Origin: Paenibacillus rhizovicinus | Lineage (GTDB): Bacteria; Bacillota; Bacilli; Paenibacillales; Paenibacillaceae | NCBI RefSeq assembly: GCF_010365285.1 | Contig: NZ_CP048288.1 | Location: 1 to 64,000, forward strand | Length of the DNA stretch: 64,000 nucleotides | Reading direction: 5' to 3' | The notes under the pieces: model-generated | The model's database searches: none | The model's input: the letters and a program-made list of their open reading frames with translations, nothing else | What the model was told of the DNA's origin: nothing | Translations under genes and position numbers: made by a program | Shown here: positions 44,901 through 54,100 of the stretch, one piece after another | Position numbering within the stretch: position 1 is the first letter of the stretch | How the letters are laid out: every line of letters starts with the position of its first letter

Positions 44901-47900
44901 GTTCATGATCCGGCTGGTTAACTCGCCGAACAGATTATCTGCCGGCCGCCCCGGAGCTCCGAAGTGGATGATTCCGAGCGAGTGCTTGGCGTAATCGGCG
45001 TTGCTGAAAGCCTGCTTTAGGTTTCCGAAGAAGCCCTGGTCATCCCGCAGCAATGCATCGACAATCTCCGTAGGCTCTTTCTTGCTGAAGATAAAACCGC
45101 TCGTTGTGTCATCCGGATTGGCTTTGATTTTGTTGGTCAGTTCGATGCCATCGTCTTGCACGACCACGGACACGCTTTCGCCGTTGTTCTGCAATTCTGT
45201 AATGGTGCCATTCATCAGCGTCGGCATGCTCATCGGATTCGATCCATACCCCATACGGAAGTGGACCCTGGCGCCAGTGCGGAGCATAATTGACTTGTAG
45301 AAGCTGGCATCTCGATTGCGGCTGCGCTCTGCCTCTTTAGCGGCGAAGCCCGGTGCGAGCAGCGATTGAACCAGATCCCATGCGCCATGATGTGTTAGAT
45401 CCATCGCCTTGACGCCATCAGATAGGCTGCCGTACACGTTGCTCATTTCGAGGGATAAGGTGCTTGAGGCCACCTTCCGGCTGTTCGTATACATGATGTC
45501 CGTAACAGCCTGATACCCAAAGTAACGGTCTGACATTTTGATCGTGCCCATGTATTGCCCTTCATCGACGAACATTAGGAAGAAAGACGGAAACGCCCGC
45601 ACAAGACGGCCACGTCGGTCGTATTTCTCCAGATCATGGAACATCTCACGCAGCGTCGTTTCCTCATCCTCAAAATCGGATTCTTCATGAACCGAGTCCG
45701 ATTTGGCATAGACGGTCGCATTCTGCAGGCTGGCTGTTTTGTAATCCGGCACCGGCAGCTCACTGACTTTCTTTTGAATGGTTGCCTCATCCCATTCTTT
45801 CGTTTGGCCGATGATCGTCAGCATCTTCTTGATTTGGACGACTAGTGCATAGGAGAGCTTCTTGTTGGATTTGTACAGCCGGCCATACTCTGTCTCAAAG
45901 CCAAGGTACAGGCAGACAGCAGCGGCAAAATAGCATCTCTCCGTATCCGTCGCCTTATCGGCGTTTAAGCCGAATGCATCGTAAACATACGAGCTGATCA
46001 TGTTCGAGGTCTTCACCTTGTTGAAATAATACTGTAGGTGTGCGACACCCGTCTCGATGTTGTACTCGTAGTTCATGCCAAGCGAATTCGGCTCCCCCAT
46101 GATAGGACTAACCCGCATAATGCCAATATGCGCCGCTTCCCGGATAAAGCTGGTATCGGCAAAGAACTTCATCTCTGCAGTCTGCATAATTGGCACGTTC
46201 GATTTCTCCACATAAACGTTGCCGAGCGACGTATTGGCGCCGTATCCTGTCGCATAGAAGTGACGAAGCTTTTCGTCAAAGGATTTTGCAAAGGCCACGG
46301 CCCATGATTGCTTAATGACATTCGTCTGCGGGTTCGGATTCAATGGGGTCTGCTGCTGAGCAACGGCAGCAGTAAGATCCTTCATTTTCTGAAAGGTCTT
46401 CTGCCGGATCAAGGACTCGAACTCCGTTGCCGTCAGATTGGTTTCATTCGTTTCTTCCGGTGCCTCCTGAGCAACGCTTGGCTTTTTGCTCGCCGCTCGC
46501 TCGGTCTGCAGCTTGGCCGTATAATCTTTCGATTTCTCATCCGGCTTGAAACTGGCTTTGTCAACCACTGCCGTGCCGCCTATTGTGTCCCTGGCTTCCG
46601 ATTTGAAGGCGCTGTTTAGGTGATCCACCGCCTCCTGACCCACCGTCACAAAGTCATCATAGATCAGGAAGAAATCCGGCTCGACGTAAAACCCATCGTT
46701 GTTGTTAATGATCTGAAAGCCCGCTTCAGCCACTTCCGTGTAGGTTGGTAACTCCAAATCCGGATAGATTTCCACCGCTGTGAAGTTCTTCTTGATCTTG
46801 GCCTCATACAAGACTTTTTGCTTCACGTCGAGATCCATGTACCCTTTGACAGCAAGATCTCTGAATACCGGTCGATCCTTCAGCCAGGATGCCCATCCGA
46901 AGAAAGGGATCAGCAGTTTGGCGTTTGAGTTTCGCCATCCATCGATCTCCCATACCGCATCGTCCCCGTTCATCAGCCTTGTTTCAGCCAGCTTCTTCTG
47001 CGCCCGGTTAAAAGCGATCAGCGTGAGCTGGATATCAAATACGCCTGGCTGCCCCTCGACTGTCGTGGATTGTACGTCTTGGACGACCACGAATTTGACA
47101 CCAAAGAGGTTGGCCAGCGGATGATCAAACTGGATGAAACCGTTAGAGATTTCCTTGTGGTATTCCCGCACCAGATAGTTTGCTCGGCGAACCATGCCAT
47201 CGAACTGCGCCAGTGTTTCCGAGTCATCCGTGCGGAAGCGGGCCACGATCACCGTATCTTGGGATCCCAAGTATTGATGTGTCGGTGTTTCATGCGCCTG
47301 GATCTGCAGCGACGTGATGACGTTCTGGAAGCTTATGCTGAGATCTGTCAGATGCAGATCATCAAACATCCAGTCTTCCATCGTAATGTCATACTCGAAG
47401 ATGGCTTTTTTGTAATGCTCGTCGAAGTTTTGGTTAAACAGATCCTCGTCGAGCTCATCGAACGGAAGTGTCTCTCCATCGAAATCCTCGATGTCCACGT
47501 ATTTCTTATCGGCCATGTCGTCCTGCCATGCCTTTATCATTTTATCCCGGTCCACCCGCCAGCGGCGGATCGCATCAAGGTCGCCCTCAAAGGCTGTCTT
47601 AAACTTGAACTGATCCGTCATCTCCTGGCGCATGGGTTCGAAATACGTATAACGTCCTTCGCTCGGCTCCAGGCTTCGACGATAGTACCAGCGGAATAAC
47701 GGCCAGTTGAAAAGATCGTCAAAGGTGCGGTCATTCTCGTTGAAAATGTAGACGAATGGATTAAATGAATAGAGCTGCAGATTTGCCGTAATCGCCTGCG
47801 GAAATCCTGGCACTGTGGAAACTGTGATTCCGGCAACGCTCACTGCCTGAATATCGTAGACGTCATTCAGGTGCATACTTTGGACCGGAAGAAATGGGCA

Positions 47901-48173
47901 CTTTTTGACCTGGGCCAGTAGCGGCCGCAACTCATTGTTGATTGACTCCATATCCGGGAAAAACAGCGACAAATCGACCACGAGATCGAAATAGCCGCTG
48001 CCCTTAATAAAACTGCCCCGGCTCCGGAGCATATTAACTGTTTCATTTTTCATACGCTTGGTGACGGTGATGGCCGTGGGAGGCACGTAAAACTGCGTAT
48101 CGCCAATGCGCAAATGATGAGGGAGAAGACTCCCATAGAGGGAGTCCCGATCATCTATTCCTTTTGAGGCCAT
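41931..48173 (-). CDS. giant baseplate hub with GH73 glucosaminidase and M15 peptidase domains (2080 aa)
   Basis: The N-terminal part resembles baseplate hub/distal-tail domains (V-P-P-T-A-I-T-V-T-K-R, L-R-P-L-L-A-Q, C-P-F-L-P-V). Residues about 960-1015 look like a gp27/gpD-type hub (T-G-A-R-V-H-F-R-M-G-Y-G, then N-G-T-I-T-E-L). A hydrophobic run lies near 1550-1580. About 1780-1905 form a GH73-type N-acetylglucosaminidase with A-A-W-E-T-G-W-G-D-S; E1809 is the likely acid. About 1950-2080 form an M15-type peptidase with S-A-Y-R-P, H1996-x6-D2003 and C-terminal H-L-H, all metal ligands. The ATG at 48173 follows AAGGGGTG; the three codons before it are ignored. It probably bores the peptidoglycan at infection. 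Confidence 0.85.
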   Translation of the reverse strand: MASKGIDDRDSLYGSLLPHHLRIGDTQFYVPPTAITVTKRMKNETVNMLRSRGSFIKGSGYFDLVVDLSLFFPDMESINNELRPLLAQVKKCPFLPVQSMHLNDVYDIQAVSVAGITVSTVPGFPQAITANLQLYSFNPFVYIFNENDRTFDDLFNWPLFRWYYRRSLEPSEGRYTYFEPMRQEMTDQFKFKTAFEGDLDAIRRWRVDRDKMIKAWQDDMADKKYVDIEDFDGETLPFDELDEDLFNQNFDEHYKKAIFEYDITMEDWMFDDLHLTDLSISFQNVITSLQIQAHETPTHQYLGSQDTVIVARFRTDDSETLAQFDGMVRRANYLVREYHKEISNGFIQFDHPLANLFGVKFVVVQDVQSTTVEGQPGVFDIQLTLIAFNRAQKKLAETRLMNGDDAVWEIDGWRNSNAKLLIPFFGWASWLKDRPVFRDLAVKGYMDLDVKQKVLYEAKIKKNFTAVEIYPDLELPTYTEVAEAGFQIINNNDGFYVEPDFFLIYDDFVTVGQEAVDHLNSAFKSEARDTIGGTAVVDKASFKPDEKSKDYTAKLQTERAASKKPSVAQEAPEETNETNLTATEFESLIRQKTFQKMKDLTAAVAQQQTPLNPNPQTNVIKQSWAVAFAKSFDEKLRHFYATGYGANTSLGNVYVEKSNVPIMQTAEMKFFADTSFIREAAHIGIMRVSPIMGEPNSLGMNYEYNIETGVAHLQYYFNKVKTSNMISSYVYDAFGLNADKATDTERCYFAAAVCLYLGFETEYGRLYKSNKKLSYALVVQIKKMLTIIGQTKEWDEATIQKKVSELPVPDYKTASLQNATVYAKSDSVHEESDFEDEETTLREMFHDLEKYDRRGRLVRAFPSFFLMFVDEGQYMGTIKMSDRYFGYQAVTDIMYTNSRKVASSTLSLEMSNVYGSLSDGVKAMDLTHHGAWDLVQSLLAPGFAAKEAERSRNRDASFYKSIMLRTGARVHFRMGYGSNPMSMPTLMNGTITELQNNGESVSVVVQDDGIELTNKIKANPDDTTSGFIFSKKEPTEIVDALLRDDQGFFGNLKQAFSNADYAKHSLGIIHFGAPGRPADNLFGELTSRIMNEINMNVYEVTGKLNSEVGFWSRMGDFFGVGDADEPGININLYDKTVWDVLNITAAIGQDHVVAVHPFDFRSTIFSGKPTMPIAFGYHVDEDDNISLYRKTFRQFHVFDSWTNIMDNSITATEQNMYNVAIGTYYNEGKLDTTEPIYVDTNIWPEKLRTVNLDTTLNAQGIRLVQNIPLIGGWLNKPFKWYYDEGVAIKIAASGLKDHVKEMYDGYLTLVGEPAVKPFDQMLINDTWNSITGPAEVREVTQMMNMEFGFITMVKPDAVVVNSDQTQMNFMHSCYSIGTALTMTLVLRGILANPNYKGAFPIMNAAWGLIKRQYKKMTQTFKIDKGIDKLKEMLNVNPKPAAGTNIWEYDEVTGKWREYNPISEETRKKWKASGLLDDIIKTLDNLELSKMEDLFDKADDILSDNRILGYDKINITKIAKMRRITSKLAFTGAKIAGKSLRAGRWAVRGAVSATGVGIIPVLIETLVTEVALAGVAEYLERFLFTRQACMIATLQKDGYEFSAGINGHKGSVITDSPDLIQRIFTGKWQSVFFSFLGADVSKYAANQQATDAFDIPKVQTAGETSTDNLPYDPNVVVANFIQAHRRVVPYDEKFKARYEQEVIEAQEAYLKRVDSLDEENNRDSIYTVDPVAVPGQSGTGYANMDLNTPSGISAEAINKAFSGTPLAGLGQAFVAVETSIPPVRNPKTGQTVQIAGVINGLYLAAHAAWETGWGDSRIFRDKNNMFGYGAYDSSPYESAWTFDSKQHCINFAAQQIKRDYLLPDGKYFGGATLVGMNKKYATDKNWANGIAGIMRKIAMLDPNYKPPISASSADGVTVLGTQGSTKYRVQPAEAKSVLIDLKTQPLTNIRLTLVSESSLIRQASYNALERMGSLYKSRTGETMAITSAYRPGDPNWHGTGYGCDVDTPNAPYISGAYRFPKGSKEKRNLEILIDCAVETGFGGIIHGDVDVIATCKTKYPGTVITQRNDHFNHLHLSYIRG

Positions 48174-48185
48174 ATATAACACCCC

Positions 48186-51100
48186 TTACATGTGCTGCTC
48201 AACTTTATCCCGGTACCAGAGCCTCGAAAGGTTATTGGTGTTATCGGAATAGTTTACGGTCATGTTGGACTGACCTTGATATCCGCTCCGGCGCATCCCT
48301 TCTTGAACTAGGGATGACAGCCCTTGTTGCTGGTTTCCTTGCCCTCTAGCGCTAATCGAGACGTGCGCTCCGGAGCTGGGACCGCCGATCGGCGGTAAAG
48401 GTGATTGCGGCACTGGCGCTGCCTGTGGCGGCGGAGGCGGTGGAACCGGCCCAGTGTCATTACTAAGAATATTGTAACCCATTACACCACCTAAAGCTAG
48501 ACCGCCAAGCAAGGCAATTTTCTTGTTTCTTGAACCATTCGGTCCATTGAAGATGTTCTCTGGGATCCAACCGCCGGTCAGGTCGTGCATCATCTCCGGA
48601 ATAGCGCCAGCACGCTTCCCTCGAGCTTCGGATCCCATTACATTCGTTGGGTCCAGTTCGGGTTCGACATTTGGGATAGTCGGATCAATATCAGGCTCCG
48701 GAGCGGCGCCTACACCTCTTTTCATCCTGCCGAACATCCGTGTGAACTCATTAGAGGAAACCCGGTCGCCCTCTTCAAGATTACCGAAAATGGTGTCATG
48801 CACTCTTCGAAGACCTTCATTCTCCACATTAATTCCGGAGCTAGTACCAACACGGAAGCCGGAGTTGGCCAGATTGCCATTCAGGTTACGTGGCTTATCC
48901 AGTAGTCCTATCGCTTCATCGAGCCCGTGTTCTCTGGACCACATGCCGCCATAGCTCTCTTGATCGATCCGGCGCACCTTATTCCAGTCTGAAGCCAGGA
49001 AAGCGGATCGGAACTCGGACACCGGAGACTTCATATCTTCCGTGATCACTACACCGTCCTTTGCGGCGTCGATACCCTTCTGCTCCAAGGTGCTCCCGAA
49101 TTTCGAAAGGAACTTGTACTCATTCGATCCTGTTCCATACGTATGCTCAGCAAAATCTTGGATGGCCGAGTTTAAGTTTGAGATCGTACCGATCTGCGTC
49201 TTACCGATTTTGTTAGCCATTTCATTCGGCAAGTTCGGCTCCATCGGACGGATGACGGTTGTGTCCTGACCACTATACGATTTCACCGCTTCCCGCAGGT
49301 CATAATTCCGGCCGGATGTAGAGAGCTTCTTATTCCCCTCTTGCGTCAAGTAATCTCCCCAGCTGCTGTATCCGCCCATAAACTCGGCAGCCCGCTTATC
49401 TTTCAGAGCAGCCCATTCTTTCTGCACGTTGTCTTCGTCCACGTAAACCATGTGTAACTGGTCTCCGTCGGCATCCCCTTCGAGCTGGTCGCCCGTAAAG
49501 GCTGTCGTCAGCACGTTACCTGTCTTCAGCTTAGGATCGATAGCGATCCGTGTGAACTGGACGGCCGATTCGTGTTTGGATGGGTAACGGATCGTGAGCA
49601 CGTTCTTGTTCTGCTGCCGGTTCCAATCGGAGAGAATATCACTCTCTGCCGCTGTGCCAACATGCTGCTGGCCGATGATGTGCTCGTAGATGCCCATGTC
49701 CTTAGCCTGCTGCGTGGAGATGAACGTCATTTCTTCGCCGAGCATCGCCGAAGCTTCCGGACCCAGGAGCTTTAATGTGCCTGTACCCGATGACGGCATT
49801 TGCGCCTTCAGAGCTCTCTCTCCGGCCATCCCTTTAGAAGTCAGCGTGTCGGTGCCGAGTTGATTCACGTAGCTGTTGACGTTCCGCTGGATGTCTCGCA
49901 TATGCTTCAAGGCGCTGTCACGGCCGGTCTTGGATTTCGCTTCGCCATATTTCTTTATGCTGTCATTAATATTGGCGATCTGCCGCTGCAGCTTATTCAG
50001 GTGGACCAGGTCGCTCTGCCCGTCTCCCTGTAACTGCATGAACGGCACGAAAATCTTGTTGGTTTTGACTGCCGGGCTGTTCTTTCCGTTGATGTTGATA
50101 TCGACTTCTTCCGGAAGCCCCAGCCAGAATCCGTGTCCCAAATCCCGTTGATCTATACCAAGATTGTGGGCAACTGCCTGACGATCCATGATCGTATGTT
50201 TGACCGTGTTCTGGTCGAGCTCCACTTCTGGCATAAATGCGAACTCATGACCTTGAAGAATGCGGTCCTTATAGGGCTGCATTTCCGGAGCATCCGGATC
50301 TACTAGCGCTTTGATGGTGTGCGCCAAATTCTTAACGTCGCTCTGCTCAAAACGATTCTGCTTCTCCATTACGTTCCAGATATGCTCATAAGTCTGTGTG
50401 GCTCCCGATCTGCGAAGGTACCGCATCTCACGATGACCAATCGAAGTGCCATCTAAACCGTTTGCGTAAACTTTTGAGCCATCATTTGCGTTGCCGATTA
50501 CCGACCGTCCTGTTCCATCAACCGACTTGTAATACTGCCGATTGTGCATCATGCGGGTTTCCAGAATACCCGTGAATAATCCGGTGTTGGTTTGTAGCTT
50601 AGCGCCGACTTGATTGGCAATCTTGTGGAAGTCCTCAATATCAATCGGCGCCTGTCTGCTCACATCCATGAATGAACCGTTCTTGAACTCCAAGCCAATG
50701 CGGCCGAAGTCTATTTGCTCCAGCAGCTGATCCCGCTTCTTCCGATCCTGGTTCATGACATGATCGATAATCGTCTTGGCGTAGCCTTCCATCATCATCC
50801 CAAAGTCAGCACGCTTAGCTGGGTTCGGACTGATCATAGCACTGATCCCTTTGTCGCCCGTGATAGCTTCGATGAACCGAAGGCTTGGTGTAATAGCATC
50901 TGTCCCCTTCTCACCGGCAAATGAGAGCTTGAATGGTTTCTCCGACCACTCTACGCCAAATACCTGCGATCCGGTCCCCACAAGTTTGCCTGCATATCGG
51001 TTGTCGTGGCGAACATCTTCCCAAGCGCCATCGACCCATTTGCGCCCAATTACATCACCCGGCCTAACAGCCGCACCTTCGAGCCCCTGGCCACCGACAA

Positions 51101-54100
51101 CAAAATCGCTCCCCCTCGCTGCGGCACCATTGCTAGCGAAGTCTTTGTGCCACTGAAATGTTCCGTTTCCCTTATCATAGAAGTCCTGGTCCGTAACTGA
51201 CATTGAATCCATGAGTTCCTTAGCGATGACTGCTTGCTGCTCATAAACAGTCGGTATCCGGCGTGGATCGACCACTTCCTTGCCGCCTCGGTTTACGAGG
51301 ATGCCTTCTGACCGAAGCAGCCCACGGCCCTGTTCTGTATTCTGTAGATCCGTCACCCGTTTGTGAAGCTCCTCGTTAGTGATGTAGGCTACCTTGAGGT
51401 TTACTCCGGTCCGGGTCGGTCTTCCTTTTCCCTCTTGTTCTGATCGGTAGGCGGCGTTTATCTCTGTCTCGACCATTGGATTGAAGTTGGCGTAAGCGTC
51501 AATCTTCGAGAGACGGCCAGCCACCTCATCAGAGATCATGTACATATTTTGGGACTGAATAGCATTCGGCCGCCCCATGTTAGTGTAATGTCCGTACAGC
51601 GTCATGTCCCGCATGTCCATGGTGGACATTGAGCCCTGTTGAACTCGTCCGTCTTTTACTGACGATACGTACAGGTTGGGGGTGCCCCCATCCCAGCGAA
51701 CTCGGTTGTTCCAATCGCTCATGCCCATTCGTATCTGAAATTGCTTGCTCATGTTTACGTCATCGATCGTCAGGAGCTGCTTCACCTTGCGACTGCGATC
51801 CTTCGAGTCGTAATAGAAAGCAGAATCGTTCAGGTCCCCTTCGGACAACTCTTTGGATTCCAGCATGCTGTGCAACATGGCCGGCATGACGTTGATGTGC
51901 GATTGCTTCATGAAGTCGGATTTGTTGCCTGACCAATCGTAGGTGTCGTTGAAATTATAGATATCTCGCTGCCCGCCAGCCAGGTTTGAGATTGAATCTC
52001 GTAATGTCCGATTGCTCCGGTAGGACGCCTTTTCGTAATCATCTTCGTCCAGCGCTGACAAGATGCCGTCCATACCATGGGCGTATCGCATGCCAATGAT
52101 TTCGGCTGTGGACTTACGAACAGCAGAACCTTTGCCGTCCTGCTCCTTTTCCCATACCGCCACCGTGTGAGCGATCATCCGCTGCTTATTGAGCACCTGC
52201 ATACCATCCTGGTTGATCAGTGGGATCAAAATCTCAACAGCCCTCGGGTGTGTCTTTCCTTCGAGCAGCGCTTCTCGGACGCTTGTGCTGTATTGCGGCT
52301 TGTATACTGTGATCTTCGCCATAGGCGAGTTAATATCTTGATTTACGCTGAGGTCGTACATGATGTTGCGGCCGGAGTTATTCAGTGACTGCAGTACGCT
52401 CTCGACGGCGCCTCGGTTGTTTGCCTTTAGCCCCGACAGGTGATTTGTTTCCAAGGACTCGAAGAACATTTCGGCGTCCGCATGCAGATTAACTTTGCCA
52501 CCCATCGTAAAGGCCTGGCCTTGATAGCTCAGGGTTTTGCGAATCGCCTCTCCTACGATGCTTTGGTTTCTTGCCCCGGTGATTCTCGACATATCACGAG
52601 CTTCAAGCGATGTTGTTTCCGGCGACTCCAGCGGAATGTTCTTGCTGTGCAGGTCCATAGCGATGCGAACCACGGTATCATTGATTTGGCCATTGCTTTG
52701 TGCAATAATGCCGTACCGCTTCTGAAGCTCGGAACCAATTAGGCCATTTTCATGCAGTCCATTTATGAACTGTGTCATCCGGTGCTGCTGTGTCAGCGGG
52801 TTATTGGAATCGTCCTGCTGAATATATCTGCGGATCGCACGTTCTGTTTGCTGCACGGACTGCATGCTGAAGAATCGCTCATCCCCATCTACATTTAAAC
52901 GGAATCCTCGATTCTCCCATGATGCCATCTCACGAGCGCCTACGTGCCGGCCTGCAGCATCATCTCGGCTTACCCCTTGTGTGTACAGGCGCCATGCAAT
53001 ATCTCGCTGCTGCCGAGCAGCTGCTCGCTCTGATGACGTCATGCTGTCCAGGATCGGAATCTGTTGTTCAATAGTGCGGATCGCCTCCTGGAACACAGGC
53101 CGCTCGCTGCGCAGACGAGGCGCCATCCGGTAGAACAGCTTCTCTTCGTCAATATTGTGGCCCCACTGCAGCTGGCCGTTAGCAAAGCCCACCGGCTTAC
53201 TGTTGAAGTCGAGCATGCTGCGATAACTATCGTTGCTGCGGTACGGCTCGACCTCTGCTCGGATCTGAGCCTCATACTTAGAGTAGAGGCTATTCAATAC
53301 GTTAGGATCTGTAGATCCCATAGAGCTGTATTCGGCGAGCGCAAGCGCTTGTGCTTTGGCTGCGATATTCTTCTGCTTGGCGCCCAGACGCTTTTCGTAA
53401 TGCTCCGTGTTCTCGTACATCCGCTTGGCAGCATCGAATCCAGCAGTACGACTCTCGCCGCCGGCACCTGATAAACTGGACATCCGTTCGTATCTGCGGC
53501 GAGCAAGGTCGGTTTCTCGGATCCGTCGGATTTCTGCCTGCTCGTCCTTGCTCATGCCGTTTACGTTATGGAAGCGGCTTTGCACGAACTGGGCAATCTG
53601 ATGCATGGAGTTCGGGCCCTGCCGGGTCACGTAACTGTATCGGTCATTATCGGAATCGAAGAGTTCCAGCACATGGCCATTTATTACGCCCTTATCATCT
53701 GTCAGCTCACGGACGCCATTGACGGTGTACAAAGTGCGAGCATTGATGACCGTGCGATTCCAGGAGACATCGTGCATCGCCATCTTGCCATCTTCAAGCC
53801 TGGCTTGAAAATCGAGATTGTCATCTCCGTAGGCTGCGTAACCGTTTGAGGCGAACAGCTTATCGCCTTTCTTGAGCACTTCTTTCTTGTTCCAAGTGAA
53901 TTCGGATGGCCGGATATTCATGCCTTCCATGGCACCACGGTTTTTGGCCGCATTGATTTTGTTATGAACCTTTGGCAGCGTTTTGTTGATTACTCCACCG
54001 AGACCCCGCTCATCAACGTCGGCGATCGCCGCATGCGCATCATCGCCGTCAATCCCCAGTGTTCGTCTAACCTCATGCATGGACAGGTAGCCCTGCTGGA

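Noticed and set aside
44214-44921. Plus-strand frame of 235 codons
   Set aside because: Shadow opposite the hub gene.
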